The notes: generated from the sequence alone by a model not told the origin. DNA of 52,678 nucleotides from Candidatus Doudnabacteria bacterium (GCA_023245895.1 JAHFJJ010000006.1:1-52678), one strand, 5' to 3'. Counted from the first letter of the stretch, positions 36,278-45,122 are shown. Made by a program: numbers and translations.

Positions 36278-37072
36278 ATGGATTATAAAGATTTTGCAGT
36301 TGGCCTGGCCAAAAAAGCGGGGAGGGAAATTAAGAAGAATTTTGTCTATGGGATGAAAAAAGAATGGAAAGACAACAATACCCCTATTACTAAAACCGAC
36401 ATTGCCGTAAATAAAATGGTGATTCGCGAGGTAAAAAAATACTTTCCCAACCACGGGATTTTGGGCGAAGAAGAAAGCTATGGGGTGGAAGGCAGGGAGT
36501 ATTTATGGGTGTGCGACCCGGTTGACGGCACCGTTCCTTTTTCCCACGGCATGCCAATTTGCACTTTTTCTTTAGGCTTGGTCAAAAATGGCCAGCCCCT
36601 GCTTGGCGTGGTTTACGATCCCTTTATGGACAGGCTTTACTTCGCGCAAAAAGGCAAGGGCGCGTTTTTAAACGGAAAACGGATAAGAGTCAGCAAAGCG
36701 GGCATGGAAAAAGGCGTGGTGAACTGGGAATGGACATTTACCAAAAGCGAATTTAAAGCACAATACCCCAAAACTTTCGGGCTTTCTTTGTGCAGTTTTG
36801 TTTATGGCGGCATGCTGGTGGCCAGCGGGGAGATTGCCGCGTCCCTGTACTCCTGGACATACGCGCACGATGGGGCGGCTATTAAAGTAATTGTGGAGGA
36901 AGCGGGCGGCAAAGCCACGGATGTTTACGGCAAAAGCCAGCGCTACGACGGCCGCATAAAAGGCTGTCTGGTCAGCAACGGCAAGGTGCATAATGAGATA
37001 ATCATGTTATTAAAAAAACTTTTGGTAAAATATCCGGATAAATTTGGAGATAGTCAGAACAAGGGCAATTAG
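36278..37072 (+). CDS. Inositol monophosphatase family protein
   Basis: LGEEESYGVEGREYLWVCDPVDGTVPFSHGMPICTFSLGL, WTYAHDGAAIKVIVEEAGG. Confidence 0.95.
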   Translation: MDYKDFAVGLAKKAGREIKKNFVYGMKKEWKDNNTPITKTDIAVNKMVIREVKKYFPNHGILGEEESYGVEGREYLWVCDPVDGTVPFSHGMPICTFSLGLVKNGQPLLGVVYDPFMDRLYFAQKGKGAFLNGKRIRVSKAGMEKGVVNWEWTFTKSEFKAQYPKTFGLSLCSFVYGGMLVASGEIAASLYSWTYAHDGAAIKVIVEEAGGKATDVYGKSQRYDGRIKGCLVSNGKVHNEIIMLLKKLLVKYPDKFGDSQNKGN

Positions 37073-37090
37073 CAGGTAAAAATACAAAAT

Positions 37091-37132
37091 ACAATGGGCA
37101 TCATTGCTTTGCAATGATGCCCATTGTATAAT
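37091..37132 (+). promoter_or_regulatory. Perfect palindrome carrying the mnmA promoter
   Basis: acaatgggcatcattgc ttt gcaatgatgcccattgt; TTGCTT (37104) - 17 - TATAAT (37127) across it; ATG at 37139. Confidence 0.75.
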
Positions 37133-37138
37133 AAGTCG

Positions 37139-38341
37139 ATGAAAAAAAAGAAAGGGGAGAGAAAAAAGGTGCTAATCGCCCTGTCCGGTGGAATTGACTC
37201 GGCTGTTTCAGCTTACTTACTCCTTAAAAAGGGATATGAAGTCGAGGCCGCGTTTATGAAGAATTGGTCTTCCACGGCAGGGCTAAAAGTCAGTGAATGC
37301 CCCTGGCTTGTTGACCGCCAGGACGCCCTGCGCGTAGCCGCGTTTTTGCGCATCCCGCTCCATACTTTGGACTTTGAAAAACACTACGGCAAAAAAGTTT
37401 TGGATTACTTTTTTAAGGAATACGCGGCCGGCCGCACGCCCAACCCGGACGTAATGTGCAATAAGGAAATTAAATTTAAACTGCTTTATGATTGGGCAAT
37501 GAAAAATGGTTTTGATTATTTGGCAACGGGGCATTATGCGAGAGTGGGCCGTAGCGTGCCGATTCATCGGCGATCCAGGACGCCCATAAATGGGCACGCT
37601 ACACTAATAAGAAGCGCAGACGAATTCAAAGACCAAACTTACTTTATCTACAACATCAAGACTGAACAGTTGTCTCACTTGATTTTTCCCATCGGTGGTA
37701 TGAAAAAATCAGCCGTCCGCAATCTTGCCAGAAAAATCGGTTTGCCCAATTCCGAGAAAAAAGAAAGCATGGGCTTATGTTTTGTCGGCAGAATTAGGCT
37801 GAAGGATTTTTTGGAGCAGAAGTTAAAGGCAAAGCCGGGGCCTATTGTTTTGTCCATGTCATTGCGAGTGCAGCCGAAGCAATCTAATCATCGAGAAGAA
37901 AAGATTGCTTCGTCGGATGCACTCCTCGCAATGACAGGAACTGTTATAGGCCAACACCAAGGGCTACATACTTACACCATTGGCCAAAGGCAGGGGATTA
38001 AAGTTGGCGGAGGTACCGGGCCGTATTATGTTGTAAAAAAAGATTTGAAAAAGAATATTTTGTATGTAACAAATAATCCAAACGATAGAAGTCTAGAAGT
38101 TAAGGAAGTGGAAATCCATTCGGTGAATTGGATTAGTCCAAATATCCAATATCCAATATCCAATATCCAGTTACTCGGCCGCTACCGCCACCAAGGCCAA
38201 CTGGTTCCGCTCACCATTAGCCAAATCAATAAAGACCATTACCGCGCGATATTCAACAAACCCCAAAAATCTCTGGCTTCCGGGCAAAGTTTGGTATTAT
38301 ATAAAGGCCAGGAATGTATTGGCGGAGGGGTTATTGTTTAA
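37139..38341 (+). CDS. mnmA: tRNA-specific 2-thiouridylase MnmA
   Basis: VLIALSGGIDSAVSAYLLLKKGYEVEAAFMKNW, GRTPNPDVMCNKEIKF, FDYLATGHYARV, FIYNIKTEQLSHLIFPIG, GLCFVGRI, YTIGQRQGI. Confidence 0.96.
   Translation: MKKKKGERKKVLIALSGGIDSAVSAYLLLKKGYEVEAAFMKNWSSTAGLKVSECPWLVDRQDALRVAAFLRIPLHTLDFEKHYGKKVLDYFFKEYAAGRTPNPDVMCNKEIKFKLLYDWAMKNGFDYLATGHYARVGRSVPIHRRSRTPINGHATLIRSADEFKDQTYFIYNIKTEQLSHLIFPIGGMKKSAVRNLARKIGLPNSEKKESMGLCFVGRIRLKDFLEQKLKAKPGPIVLSMSLRVQPKQSNHREEKIASSDALLAMTGTVIGQHQGLHTYTIGQRQGIKVGGGTGPYYVVKKDLKKNILYVTNNPNDRSLEVKEVEIHSVNWISPNIQYPISNIQLLGRYRHQGQLVPLTISQINKDHYRAIFNKPQKSLASGQSLVLYKGQECIGGGVIV
37551..37602. repeat. GTAGCGTGCC...GGGCACGCTAC palindromic repeat inside mnmA
   Basis: gtagcgtgccgattcatcggcgatccaggacgcccataaatgggcacgctac. 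Confidence 0.9.
37857..37937. repeat. 81-nt TGTCATTGCGAG palindromic repeat in frame inside mnmA
   Basis: tgtcattgcgagtgcagccgaagcaatct...agattgcttcgtcggatgcactcctcgcaatgacag. Confidence 0.95.
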
Positions 38342-38353
38342 AAATATTTCTAA

Positions 38354-38387
38354 TCATCATTTTTGTGCGGCCGCACAAAAATGATGA
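38354..38387. repeat. Perfect 34-bp palindrome, no loop, just upstream of ppa -10 box
   Basis: tcatcatttttgtgcgg|ccgcacaaaaatgatga followed by gcgTATAAT (38391). Confidence 0.9.
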
Positions 38388-38406
38388 GCGTATAATTCAT
38401 AGATAT

Positions 38407-38874
38407 ATGGAAACTTTTAAAGTTTTTATAGAAATTCCCCAGAGCACAGTCAACAACAAATATGAGCTTGACCACAAAACCGGCAAAGTGGTTTTGGATT
38501 TTGTGTTCGAAAATTTAGTTTGGCCGTTTAATTACGGGGAAGTTATTGGCACGCTTGGCGGCGATGGCGACGCGCTGGACGCTTTGGTTTTTTCTACGGA
38601 GCCGTTGGAGCAGTCGGACGTAGTTGACTGTATACCTTTTGGTATTGTTAAAATGCTGGACAGGGGCGAGGTAGACGACAAGCTAATGTTTGTGCCGGCT
38701 GATGATCCGATATCGGCAAAATATAAAGACATAGAAGATTTTTCGGAACCTGAAAAAAATCAGATAAAAAATTTGTACGCGGAAATTGCCAGACAAAAGA
38801 AAAAGGTTGTAGAAATAAAAGATTTTCTGGGCAAAAGTCAAGCATTAGAAGAACTAAACAACTCCCTTGTATGA
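38407..38874 (+). CDS. ppa: Inorganic pyrophosphatase
   Basis: VFIEIPQSTVNNKYELDHKTGKVVLDFVFENLVWPFNYGEVIGTLGGDGDALDALVF. Confidence 0.95.
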   Translation: METFKVFIEIPQSTVNNKYELDHKTGKVVLDFVFENLVWPFNYGEVIGTLGGDGDALDALVFSTEPLEQSDVVDCIPFGIVKMLDRGEVDDKLMFVPADDPISAKYKDIEDFSEPEKNQIKNLYAEIARQKKKVVEIKDFLGKSQALEELNNSLV

Positions 38875-38937
38875 GGGAGTTTTTTTATGCTAGTATAAAT
38901 TGCCGTCCAATACAGGACGGCCATTAGAGGAGGATGT

Positions 38938-39714
38938 ATGCCACAATTCACAGACCGTTTGTTTGCAAAGCCCCTTACCTGGGATGCCTGGACGCAGGAA
39001 TTTTCCCGCCCCAGGTTGTCAGAAGGAGAAGCCACTCAACTGTTGTATTTGGGAACCACACTTCACGAACGCGAGTTTTGGGGCGCTTCGCCTGTCCGCA
39101 TAAACACGGACGAAGTGCTCTCTGGCCGGCTAAAGTTTTACATAGATGCTGGTAAATCCCAAAACCAATCATTCGCCTATACTGCACGAGACCTTACGGT
39201 GAAGTACTGGCTCAGGCAGGTAGCAGGCCATGACTATACGGCTGAGTTTAGCCAGAGCCTGCAATTTGCTTTTGAGTTTTTATGTGCTGAAGCCAAGTAC
39301 TTATCAAGGCCGCCGCACCCGGCAATCGTGCAGCCGTTTGTGCAAGGAAGCTGCAAGAAAATATGGTCCAGGTTCAGCAGCAATAAGCCCGTGCCCGATA
39401 GTTTGTTTGAATCCCTTGTTAGATGTATTTTGCAATGGGCCATTCCGGATTTGCTGACCACGCTGAATTGCCCCAATGGCGCCCACGAAATAGTTCTGAA
39501 GGTTTTAAAGGAGTGGGGGGTTGGATGGGACGGCATTGACTTATGTTTCAGCAACGGGAGGCACATTTCCGATTATGGCTTGCCCGAGCCGGAAAAAGTT
39601 AGATACCGTCGGGCTCTAGAAGCCTTGTTGTATCTTACAGCCAGGAACTATTCTGTAGTAGACGGAAAGTTTGTGGAAAAAGAGCCGGCTCTTGAGAATG
39701 GGAGGATGGCATGA
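38938..39714 (+). CDS. Orphan hypothetical protein, SD-led
   Basis: gaggaggatgtATG; 258 aa, no recognised domain; ATGA-type coupling with next ORF. Confidence 0.75.
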   Translation: MPQFTDRLFAKPLTWDAWTQEFSRPRLSEGEATQLLYLGTTLHEREFWGASPVRINTDEVLSGRLKFYIDAGKSQNQSFAYTARDLTVKYWLRQVAGHDYTAEFSQSLQFAFEFLCAEAKYLSRPPHPAIVQPFVQGSCKKIWSRFSSNKPVPDSLFESLVRCILQWAIPDLLTTLNCPNGAHEIVLKVLKEWGVGWDGIDLCFSNGRHISDYGLPEPEKVRYRRALEALLYLTARNYSVVDGKFVEKEPALENGRMA

Positions 39715-40079
39715 AGAAGATCGCGGTTGTATCGGAGTACGACGAGACCGGCTTGGCCCAACTGATTATGTATCTTTTCAGGCAGGGGCTTGGTCAGGGC
39801 GTTATTGTGGCAAGACTTTTTGAGACAGCGGAAGAAGTGGATTTTTCGGGAGAGGTTGACTGCGTGATTTTTGTCTGGCAAATGGCCTTGCCCTCGGCTT
39901 GCAAGTACAAAGAAGCCCATCCTGCGGCTGTGGTTGTAATTTTCGGTCGTGACTTGGAGCACCTCAAAGTTAACAAACACATGGTGCCGAACCTTGTTAT
40001 CGCGGACGGGAAGGACTACAGCGACCCGACCGACTTTTTGAGGCGGACTGTTGCGGAGTTGGACGCGGCAGTTTCCTAA
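39711..40079 (+). CDS. Receiver/flavodoxin-like orphan protein
   Basis: MKKIAVVSEYDETGLAQLIMYLFRQGL...DCVIFVWQMALPSACKYKEAHPAAVVVIFGRDLEHL. Confidence 0.65.
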   Translation: MKKIAVVSEYDETGLAQLIMYLFRQGLGQGVIVARLFETAEEVDFSGEVDCVIFVWQMALPSACKYKEAHPAAVVVIFGRDLEHLKVNKHMVPNLVIADGKDYSDPTDFLRRTVAELDAAVS

Positions 40080-40096
40080 GGCGCCAGATAAACAAT

Positions 40097-40127
40097 GAGG
40101 CGGATGTTCTTATGGACATCCGCCTTT
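40097..40127 (+). terminator. Terminator hairpin
   Basis: ggcggatgttcttatggacatccgcctttat. Confidence 0.75.
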
Positions 40128-40189
40128 ATCTATTGTTATGAATGAATCGCCGATAAATCGGCACGCTACAGGCAGGCCACGGGTCTGCG

Positions 40190-40246
40190 CTACGGCTTCA
40201 GGAATTTTACCAACAACAACGCTACAATATTTATAATTTTAATCAC
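40190..40246 (-). pseudogene. Remnant of a second hppA 3' end ([18 protein letters not shown])
   Basis: Reverse complement gtgattaaaattataaatattgtagcgttgttgttggtaaaattcctgaagccgtag; amino-acid match to the hppA C-terminus with many synonymous differences. Confidence 0.85.
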
Positions 40247-40289
40247 CCCGGTATCAGTCGGATGCACTCCGGTACGGGGCAAGTAGGGT

Positions 40290-42332
40290 TTAGGGCTTGA
40301 GGAACTTAACCAGTAGTAAAGCAACTATGTTTATAATCTTTATCATCGGATTTATTGCAGGGCCCGCGGTATCTTTGTAAGGGTCGCCGACGGTGTCGCC
40401 GGTAACGGCCGCTTTGTGGGCTTCTCCGCCTTTGCCGCCGTACTGGCCTTCTTCAATATATTTTTTGGCATTATCCCAGGCCGCGCCGCCGGTGGTCATG
40501 GAAATGCCGACGAAGATTCCGGTCACAATAGTACCAACCAATAATCCACCTAATGCGGCCGCGCCTAGTGTCAGTCCGACGATGATGGGAACAACAACCG
40601 GAATTAAAGCCGGAATAATCATTTCTTTAATCGCAGCCTTGGTAACTATATCAACCGCCGCGGAATAATCCGGTTTGCCTGTACCATCCATAATGCCTTT
40701 TATTTCCCTAAACTGCCTGCGCACTTCTTCCACAACTGCTTTGGCCGCGTTGCCTACAGCAGACATTGCAATCGAAGCAAACAAATAGGGGAGAAGGCCG
40801 CCAATTAACAAACCGACTAAAACTTTGCTGTCAGAAAGATCAAACACCGAAGAAATGCCCGCGGCATTCAACTCTTGAGTGTAAGCGGCGAACAAAACCA
40901 TGGCGGCTAATCCCGCGCTCGCTATCGCGTAACCTTTGGTAACGGCTTTTGTAGTATTGCCAACCGCATCCAAAGGATCTGTAACATCACGCACACTCTT
41001 ATCCAACCCAGCCATTTCGGCAATCCCACCGGCGTTGTCTGTAATGGGGCCAAAAGCATCTATGGCTACCACAATTCCGGTGAGCGATAACATAGACATA
41101 ACGGCTAAAGCAATTCCGTAAAGGCCGGCGAGATGAAATGCTAATAGAATCGCCAGAACTATAACTATAACCGGAGCCGCAGTAGATTGCATACCAACCG
41201 CAAGACCCTTAATAATATTTGTACCGTGTCCGGTGGTAGAAGCCGCGGCAATGTCTTTAACCGGGGAGTAGGATTTGGAAGTGTAATATTCGGTAATAAT
41301 AGTAATTAATCCGGTAACAACTAAGCCAATTAGGGCGCAGTAAAAAAGATTCATGGCTTCACCAGTACCAGTCATTAGCCAAACTGTTATAGGATAAAAG
41401 GCAAGTGCCGATAGAATTCCTGTTACCGCAAAGCCTTTGTACATTGCACCCATAATATTTTGGGACTTACCTAAGCGAACAAACCAGGTGCCGATTATAG
41501 TTGTAATTATAGATACTGCTCCAATCAAAAGCGGATAGACTATCGCGTTCATTTGCAGAATCTGTCGCATAAAATTCCCATCAATTGAGAAGCCGTTAGA
41601 GGGTTTAAAAACGAAAGATCCTAAAAGCATGACCGCTACTGTGGAAACCACATAAGTCTCAAATAAATCCGCGGCCATACCCGCGCAGTCGCCAACATTG
41701 TCGCCGACGTTGTCGGCAATAACCCCCGGGTTGCGAGGGTCGTCTTCGGGGATTCCGGCTTCAACTTTTCCTACCATGTCTGTGCCTACGTCAGCCCCTT
41801 TGGTAAAAATGCCGCCGCCTAAACGGGCGAAAACGGAAATCAGCGAGGAACCAAAAGCTAAACCGGCTAAGGCAGATAAATCTTTAGTTGCCATATAAAA
41901 ACCGGTAACAGAAAGCAATCCTAAGCCGGCAACGAACAAGCCGGTAACAGTTCCACCTTCAAATGCCAGCTTCAATGCCGCGCCTAAACCCTTTTTTGCA
42001 GCCTCTGTGGTGCGGACATTAGCGCGGACGGAAATATTCATACCAATAAACCCGGCAAGGGCGGAAAGTACAGCTCCTAAAATAAAGCCTTCAATAGTGT
42101 GGGCGCTCATGCCGACCAGTTTCATCAGCACTACAACTATTAGACCCACTAAGCCAACGGTTTTATACTGGCGCGACAAATACGCTTTGGCACCGTCCTG
42201 AATCGCGGCCGCGATTTCCAGCATCTTACCCGACCCGGCAGGGGACTTTAAAATTTTATATATTAAAACAGCTCCATAAATTAGAGCTAAAATTGCCGCA
42301 AAAACGGCATACCACAAATACGTATTTTCCAT
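40290..42332 (-). CDS. hppA: Membrane-bound (H+/Na+-translocating) pyrophosphatase
   Basis: [73 protein letters not shown], multiple TMs. Confidence 0.97.
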   Translation of the reverse strand: MENTYLWYAVFAAILALIYGAVLIYKILKSPAGSGKMLEIAAAIQDGAKAYLSRQYKTVGLVGLIVVVLMKLVGMSAHTIEGFILGAVLSALAGFIGMNISVRANVRTTEAAKKGLGAALKLAFEGGTVTGLFVAGLGLLSVTGFYMATKDLSALAGLAFGSSLISVFARLGGGIFTKGADVGTDMVGKVEAGIPEDDPRNPGVIADNVGDNVGDCAGMAADLFETYVVSTVAVMLLGSFVFKPSNGFSIDGNFMRQILQMNAIVYPLLIGAVSIITTIIGTWFVRLGKSQNIMGAMYKGFAVTGILSALAFYPITVWLMTGTGEAMNLFYCALIGLVVTGLITIITEYYTSKSYSPVKDIAAASTTGHGTNIIKGLAVGMQSTAAPVIVIVLAILLAFHLAGLYGIALAVMSMLSLTGIVVAIDAFGPITDNAGGIAEMAGLDKSVRDVTDPLDAVGNTTKAVTKGYAIASAGLAAMVLFAAYTQELNAAGISSVFDLSDSKVLVGLLIGGLLPYLFASIAMSAVGNAAKAVVEEVRRQFREIKGIMDGTGKPDYSAAVDIVTKAAIKEMIIPALIPVVVPIIVGLTLGAAALGGLLVGTIVTGIFVGISMTTGGAAWDNAKKYIEEGQYGGKGGEAHKAAVTGDTVGDPYKDTAGPAINPMIKIINIVALLLVKFLKP

Positions 42333-42402
42333 CTATGATTGAAAAAGTTAATAATTTCTGCTATAATTATAGGACAAATTTATTAATTAAGCAATACTAA
42401 TA

Positions 42403-42509
42403 ATATATCGAATCTGCGAATGGGATGAATCAACGAATAACAACGAATTTACGAATTCGTATATTCGTAGCCCTTCGTAGATTCGTCTAATTCGTTGATT
42501 CGAAATATT
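42403..42509. repeat. CGAATC/GATTCG palindromic repeat (copy 2)
   Basis: atatatcgaatctgcgaatgggatgaatcaacgaat...gtctaattcgttgattcgaaatatt. Confidence 0.85.
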
Positions 42510-42510
42510 T

Positions 42511-42684
42511 ATGGTCAAACTCCACAACTCCAAATCCTATGCCTTAATTGTAGGCGCAATTTTATTCCTTATAGGTTTTTTGGGCTTCGCGTTCAGGAAT
42601 TATTTTAATTTGCCGGACAGCTACCTTTTGCTTAATTTGGTTTTGGGTTTTTGGGGCATAATTTTAGGCACTGCCAAGAAGTAA
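42511..42684 (+). CDS. Small two-TM membrane protein (57 aa)
   Basis: MVKLHNSKSYALIVGAILFLIGFLGFAFRNYFNLPDSYLLLNLVLGFWGIILGTAKK. Confidence 0.55.
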   Translation: MVKLHNSKSYALIVGAILFLIGFLGFAFRNYFNLPDSYLLLNLVLGFWGIILGTAKK

Positions 42685-42731
42685 AAGCATAACTAAAAAA
42701 CCCCGACAATAATCGCCGGAGATTTTTAGTT

Positions 42732-43259
42732 TTAGCTTTGGAAGTTTACTGAATGCACCAGGGTGTTAAAATCTGGCAAAAGACTCATGGAGAGCCCGAC
42801 ATCGAAAGTATAGTAAAGTTTATTGGTTTTTATTCCATACAGCGCATTTTGGACATTAAAGGCTGTTACTCCGGAAATATTTTCTTCCTCAATTGGAAGG
42901 CCGCCCATTATGTAAAAGTCTTGTGGGCTAATATAAATTTTAATGTTATAGTATTTTTTCCCCGGGTCAATTTGCAGGACTGTAAAATTTTCTTTTTTTA
43001 CGGCAGATAAAATTTTCCAATCCGGCCTGTATTTAAAACTAAGCTTAAATTCCGGATTAGTGTAGGTTTTCCAGTTTGAAGTGTCGGTGTAGCGGATTTG
43101 CTTAACAGAGTCAGGCCTTTTGTAGTCGTAGATGACTTCGCTATATTTAGCGGGCAGGTAACTTAAATCCGACGATAAAAAAATCGAAAAACCTACCCCA
43201 AACAGGGCTATGGCAAAAAGGATAATAAAGCTTTTTGTTTGCTTTGAAATTTTTGGCAT
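42732..43259 (-). CDS. Membrane-anchored hypothetical protein (PsbP-like region)
   Basis: N-terminal TM; WKTYTNPEFKLSFKYRPDWKI. Confidence 0.7.
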   Translation of the reverse strand: MPKISKQTKSFIILFAIALFGVGFSIFLSSDLSYLPAKYSEVIYDYKRPDSVKQIRYTDTSNWKTYTNPEFKLSFKYRPDWKILSAVKKENFTVLQIDPGKKYYNIKIYISPQDFYIMGGLPIEEENISGVTAFNVQNALYGIKTNKLYYTFDVGLSMSLLPDFNTLVHSVNFQS

Positions 43260-43340
43260 TTTTTGTTTCTTCCGGGTTTAGTAACTATTTATATTATACG
43301 ATTTTTAAAAAAGGCTGTCAAACGCAGGAAGTAGTAATCT

Positions 43341-43800
43341 CAAATATACAAATGAACACAAATATACAAATCCAATTTATTGCTTATTATTAGGATTCAA
43401 GATTCTTCTAAATTTCACCCCGTCTTTAGTAAAATAAAGGATTATAGCTAAGTTGTCCCCGCTGGCAATTAAGTATGCTTGAACCTGTTTTATGTGTACA
43501 TAGCCAAGGTATGGCCTGATTTTTATTTCAACAATTATTTTATCTTCCACCCGAAAATCTGCGTAATGCTTAGTTATTGCTTTGTCGTAGTATTTTAGCT
43601 TTAAATGATACTCCCGCTCAAATTTTAAGTTTAAAAGCTTGAGTTCTTCTGCGTAAGCGGCTTGAACGTACTTTTCAGGCATACCAAAGCCTGTGTTATA
43701 ATAAACCTTAAAAGCTGCTCCAACTATCAAACGGCTCAAATCCCTGTAAAGGTACTTGTCATCCATGATTTGTATATTTGTTTCTATTTGTGTATTTGGG
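43341..43800. mobile_element. Candidate nuclease-in-palindrome element: CAAATATACAAAT arms flanking GxxExxY gene
   Basis: Left arm 43341-43373 caaatatacaaatgaacacaaatatacaaatcc; right arm 43767-43800 gatttgtatatttgtttctatttgtgtatttggg; gene 43377-43766 fills the space. Confidence 0.6.
43377..43766 (-). CDS. GxxExxY protein (PD-(D/E)XK nuclease-like)
   Basis: GAAFKVYYNTGFGMPEKYVQAAYAEELKLLNLKFEREYHLKLKYYDKAITKHYADFRVEDKIIVEIKI; ATG (MDDKYLYRDLS) at 43766. Confidence 0.92.
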   Translation of the reverse strand: MDDKYLYRDLSRLIVGAAFKVYYNTGFGMPEKYVQAAYAEELKLLNLKFEREYHLKLKYYDKAITKHYADFRVEDKIIVEIKIRPYLGYVHIKQVQAYLIASGDNLAIILYFTKDGVKFRRILNPNNKQ

Positions 43801-43804
43801 AGCA

Positions 43805-43984
43805 CTACTTTCCAAAGAATTTATCCAACCCCGCCTGGTTGCCGCAATAGAACAAGTGAGAGCTTAAGTTTACGCAGTAGCCGGGGTTTTTGTGGACAAA
43901 GGAATATTTGGGCAAAAACCAATACAGAAAGACTATTAAAGCGGCTATAAGCAGGTAAAAGATGATTTTTAAGTGTTTGAGCAT
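43805..43984 (-). CDS. Small membrane protein (59 aa)
   Basis: MLKHLKIIFYLLIAALIVFLYWFLPKYSFVHKNPGYCVNLSSHLFYCGNQAGLDKFFGK. Confidence 0.5.
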   Translation of the reverse strand: MLKHLKIIFYLLIAALIVFLYWFLPKYSFVHKNPGYCVNLSSHLFYCGNQAGLDKFFGK

Positions 43985-44008
43985 TTTTAAATCTATCGGT
44001 TCAAAGTT

Positions 44009-44197
44009 TTAGAGGGGAGACCCGCCAGCGCCCCATCTTTCTTCCTTGGGTTCTTTTTTGGGCTTTGGTTTAGGTTCATTGCCATCGCCCGCCTCAAATT
44101 TTAAATCCGGTTGCTTGGTTCCATAAGGAAAAGAGCCGGATGGTCTTTCTTCGCTATCAAACTGCAGGCTGGGTTGTTGCTCTATTAATTTGGTCAT
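44009..44197 (-). CDS. Small hydrophilic hypothetical protein
   Basis: 62 aa ORF. Confidence 0.45.
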   Translation of the reverse strand: MTKLIEQQPSLQFDSEERPSGSFPYGTKQPDLKFEAGDGNEPKPKPKKEPKEERWGAGGSPL

Positions 44198-44504
44198 ATA
44201 ACTTTTACATTATATCACGTAGCCGAGGACTTGACAAAAAGTTAGGATACTGCTATAATTATAGGCCAGTAAAATTTTACAAATTCCTTAATTATTAAGC
44301 TATTTTTTTTGGTGTTTTCTTTATAGCCAAAATTTTGAAAAGTCGAAATTTTTGCCATACAGAAATCTTTACAGCCTTAATATTTTGCAAGCATCTTTTT
44401 TAGGAAGATACTGCTATAATAGCGGACATGAGCTCCGCCTTGTTAAGGAGTTTTGGTAACTGTAGTTGGGATTTTTCAACAAGAAATGACAAACGGAGGT
44501 GTTT

Positions 44505-45104
44505 ATGAGTGATCGTTCGCGACGAAGAGGATTGGGATTGATGGAGCAGCTGCCCGATATGGGTTTTTTGCTCGACATGTTGGGCGCCAACGCCGACCGA
44601 ATTTCGGACCGAGAAGAAAAAGAGGGACAGGTCTCTGACGCCGATATTCTGGCCGGCTTGGACCTCAGTCCTCACACAACGGCGCAGACCAAGGAGCTCC
44701 TCTACAACAACTTTTTTCTCGGTCGTGCGACCAACGCGGCACTTCTCGCAGAGGTTCGCAAGGGCAAGGAAGTCCTGGCGGAGCTGGAGAAGGCTCACGA
44801 TGAATGCCATAACAACATGGAGCAACAGGCTCGCGAGATCAAAAGGAACCTCGAAGCCCAGCTCCAATCGTCGGCAGACAAGCTTGAATCATCAACGGCC
44901 CGTGTCGCCAATTTCAACAACCTGATCAGTGAGATCGCCGCGGCTGTCTTTACCGGACGCGTCCTGACGACCGATGAGGTCAACGTCGGACGGACAAACG
45001 CCAACAACCCGCGGTTCAGAGGGGCAACCCTCCTCCCCGCACCCACACCGGTTGCGACGGTGACACCCCCAGACGCCGCGGCGGCAGCCACCTCCAAAAC
45101 CTAG
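44505..45104 (+). CDS. Orphan coiled-coil protein, SD-led, GC-rich coding
   Basis: aaacggaggtgtttATG; TTGACA-17-TATAAT upstream at about 44231; central coiled coil, PT-rich tail. Confidence 0.75.
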   Translation: MSDRSRRRGLGLMEQLPDMGFLLDMLGANADRISDREEKEGQVSDADILAGLDLSPHTTAQTKELLYNNFFLGRATNAALLAEVRKGKEVLAELEKAHDECHNNMEQQAREIKRNLEAQLQSSADKLESSTARVANFNNLISEIAAAVFTGRVLTTDEVNVGRTNANNPRFRGATLLPAPTPVATVTPPDAAAAATSKT

Positions 45105-45122
45105 CGCTTCGTGCCGGGCAAC

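Noticed and set aside
38139-38169. Tandem ccaatatccaatatccaatatcc as a possible CRISPR or VNTR array
   Set aside because: Only 3-4 short contiguous units inside mnmA, no spacers; treated as an in-frame word-repeat expansion. No CRISPR array seen in the window.
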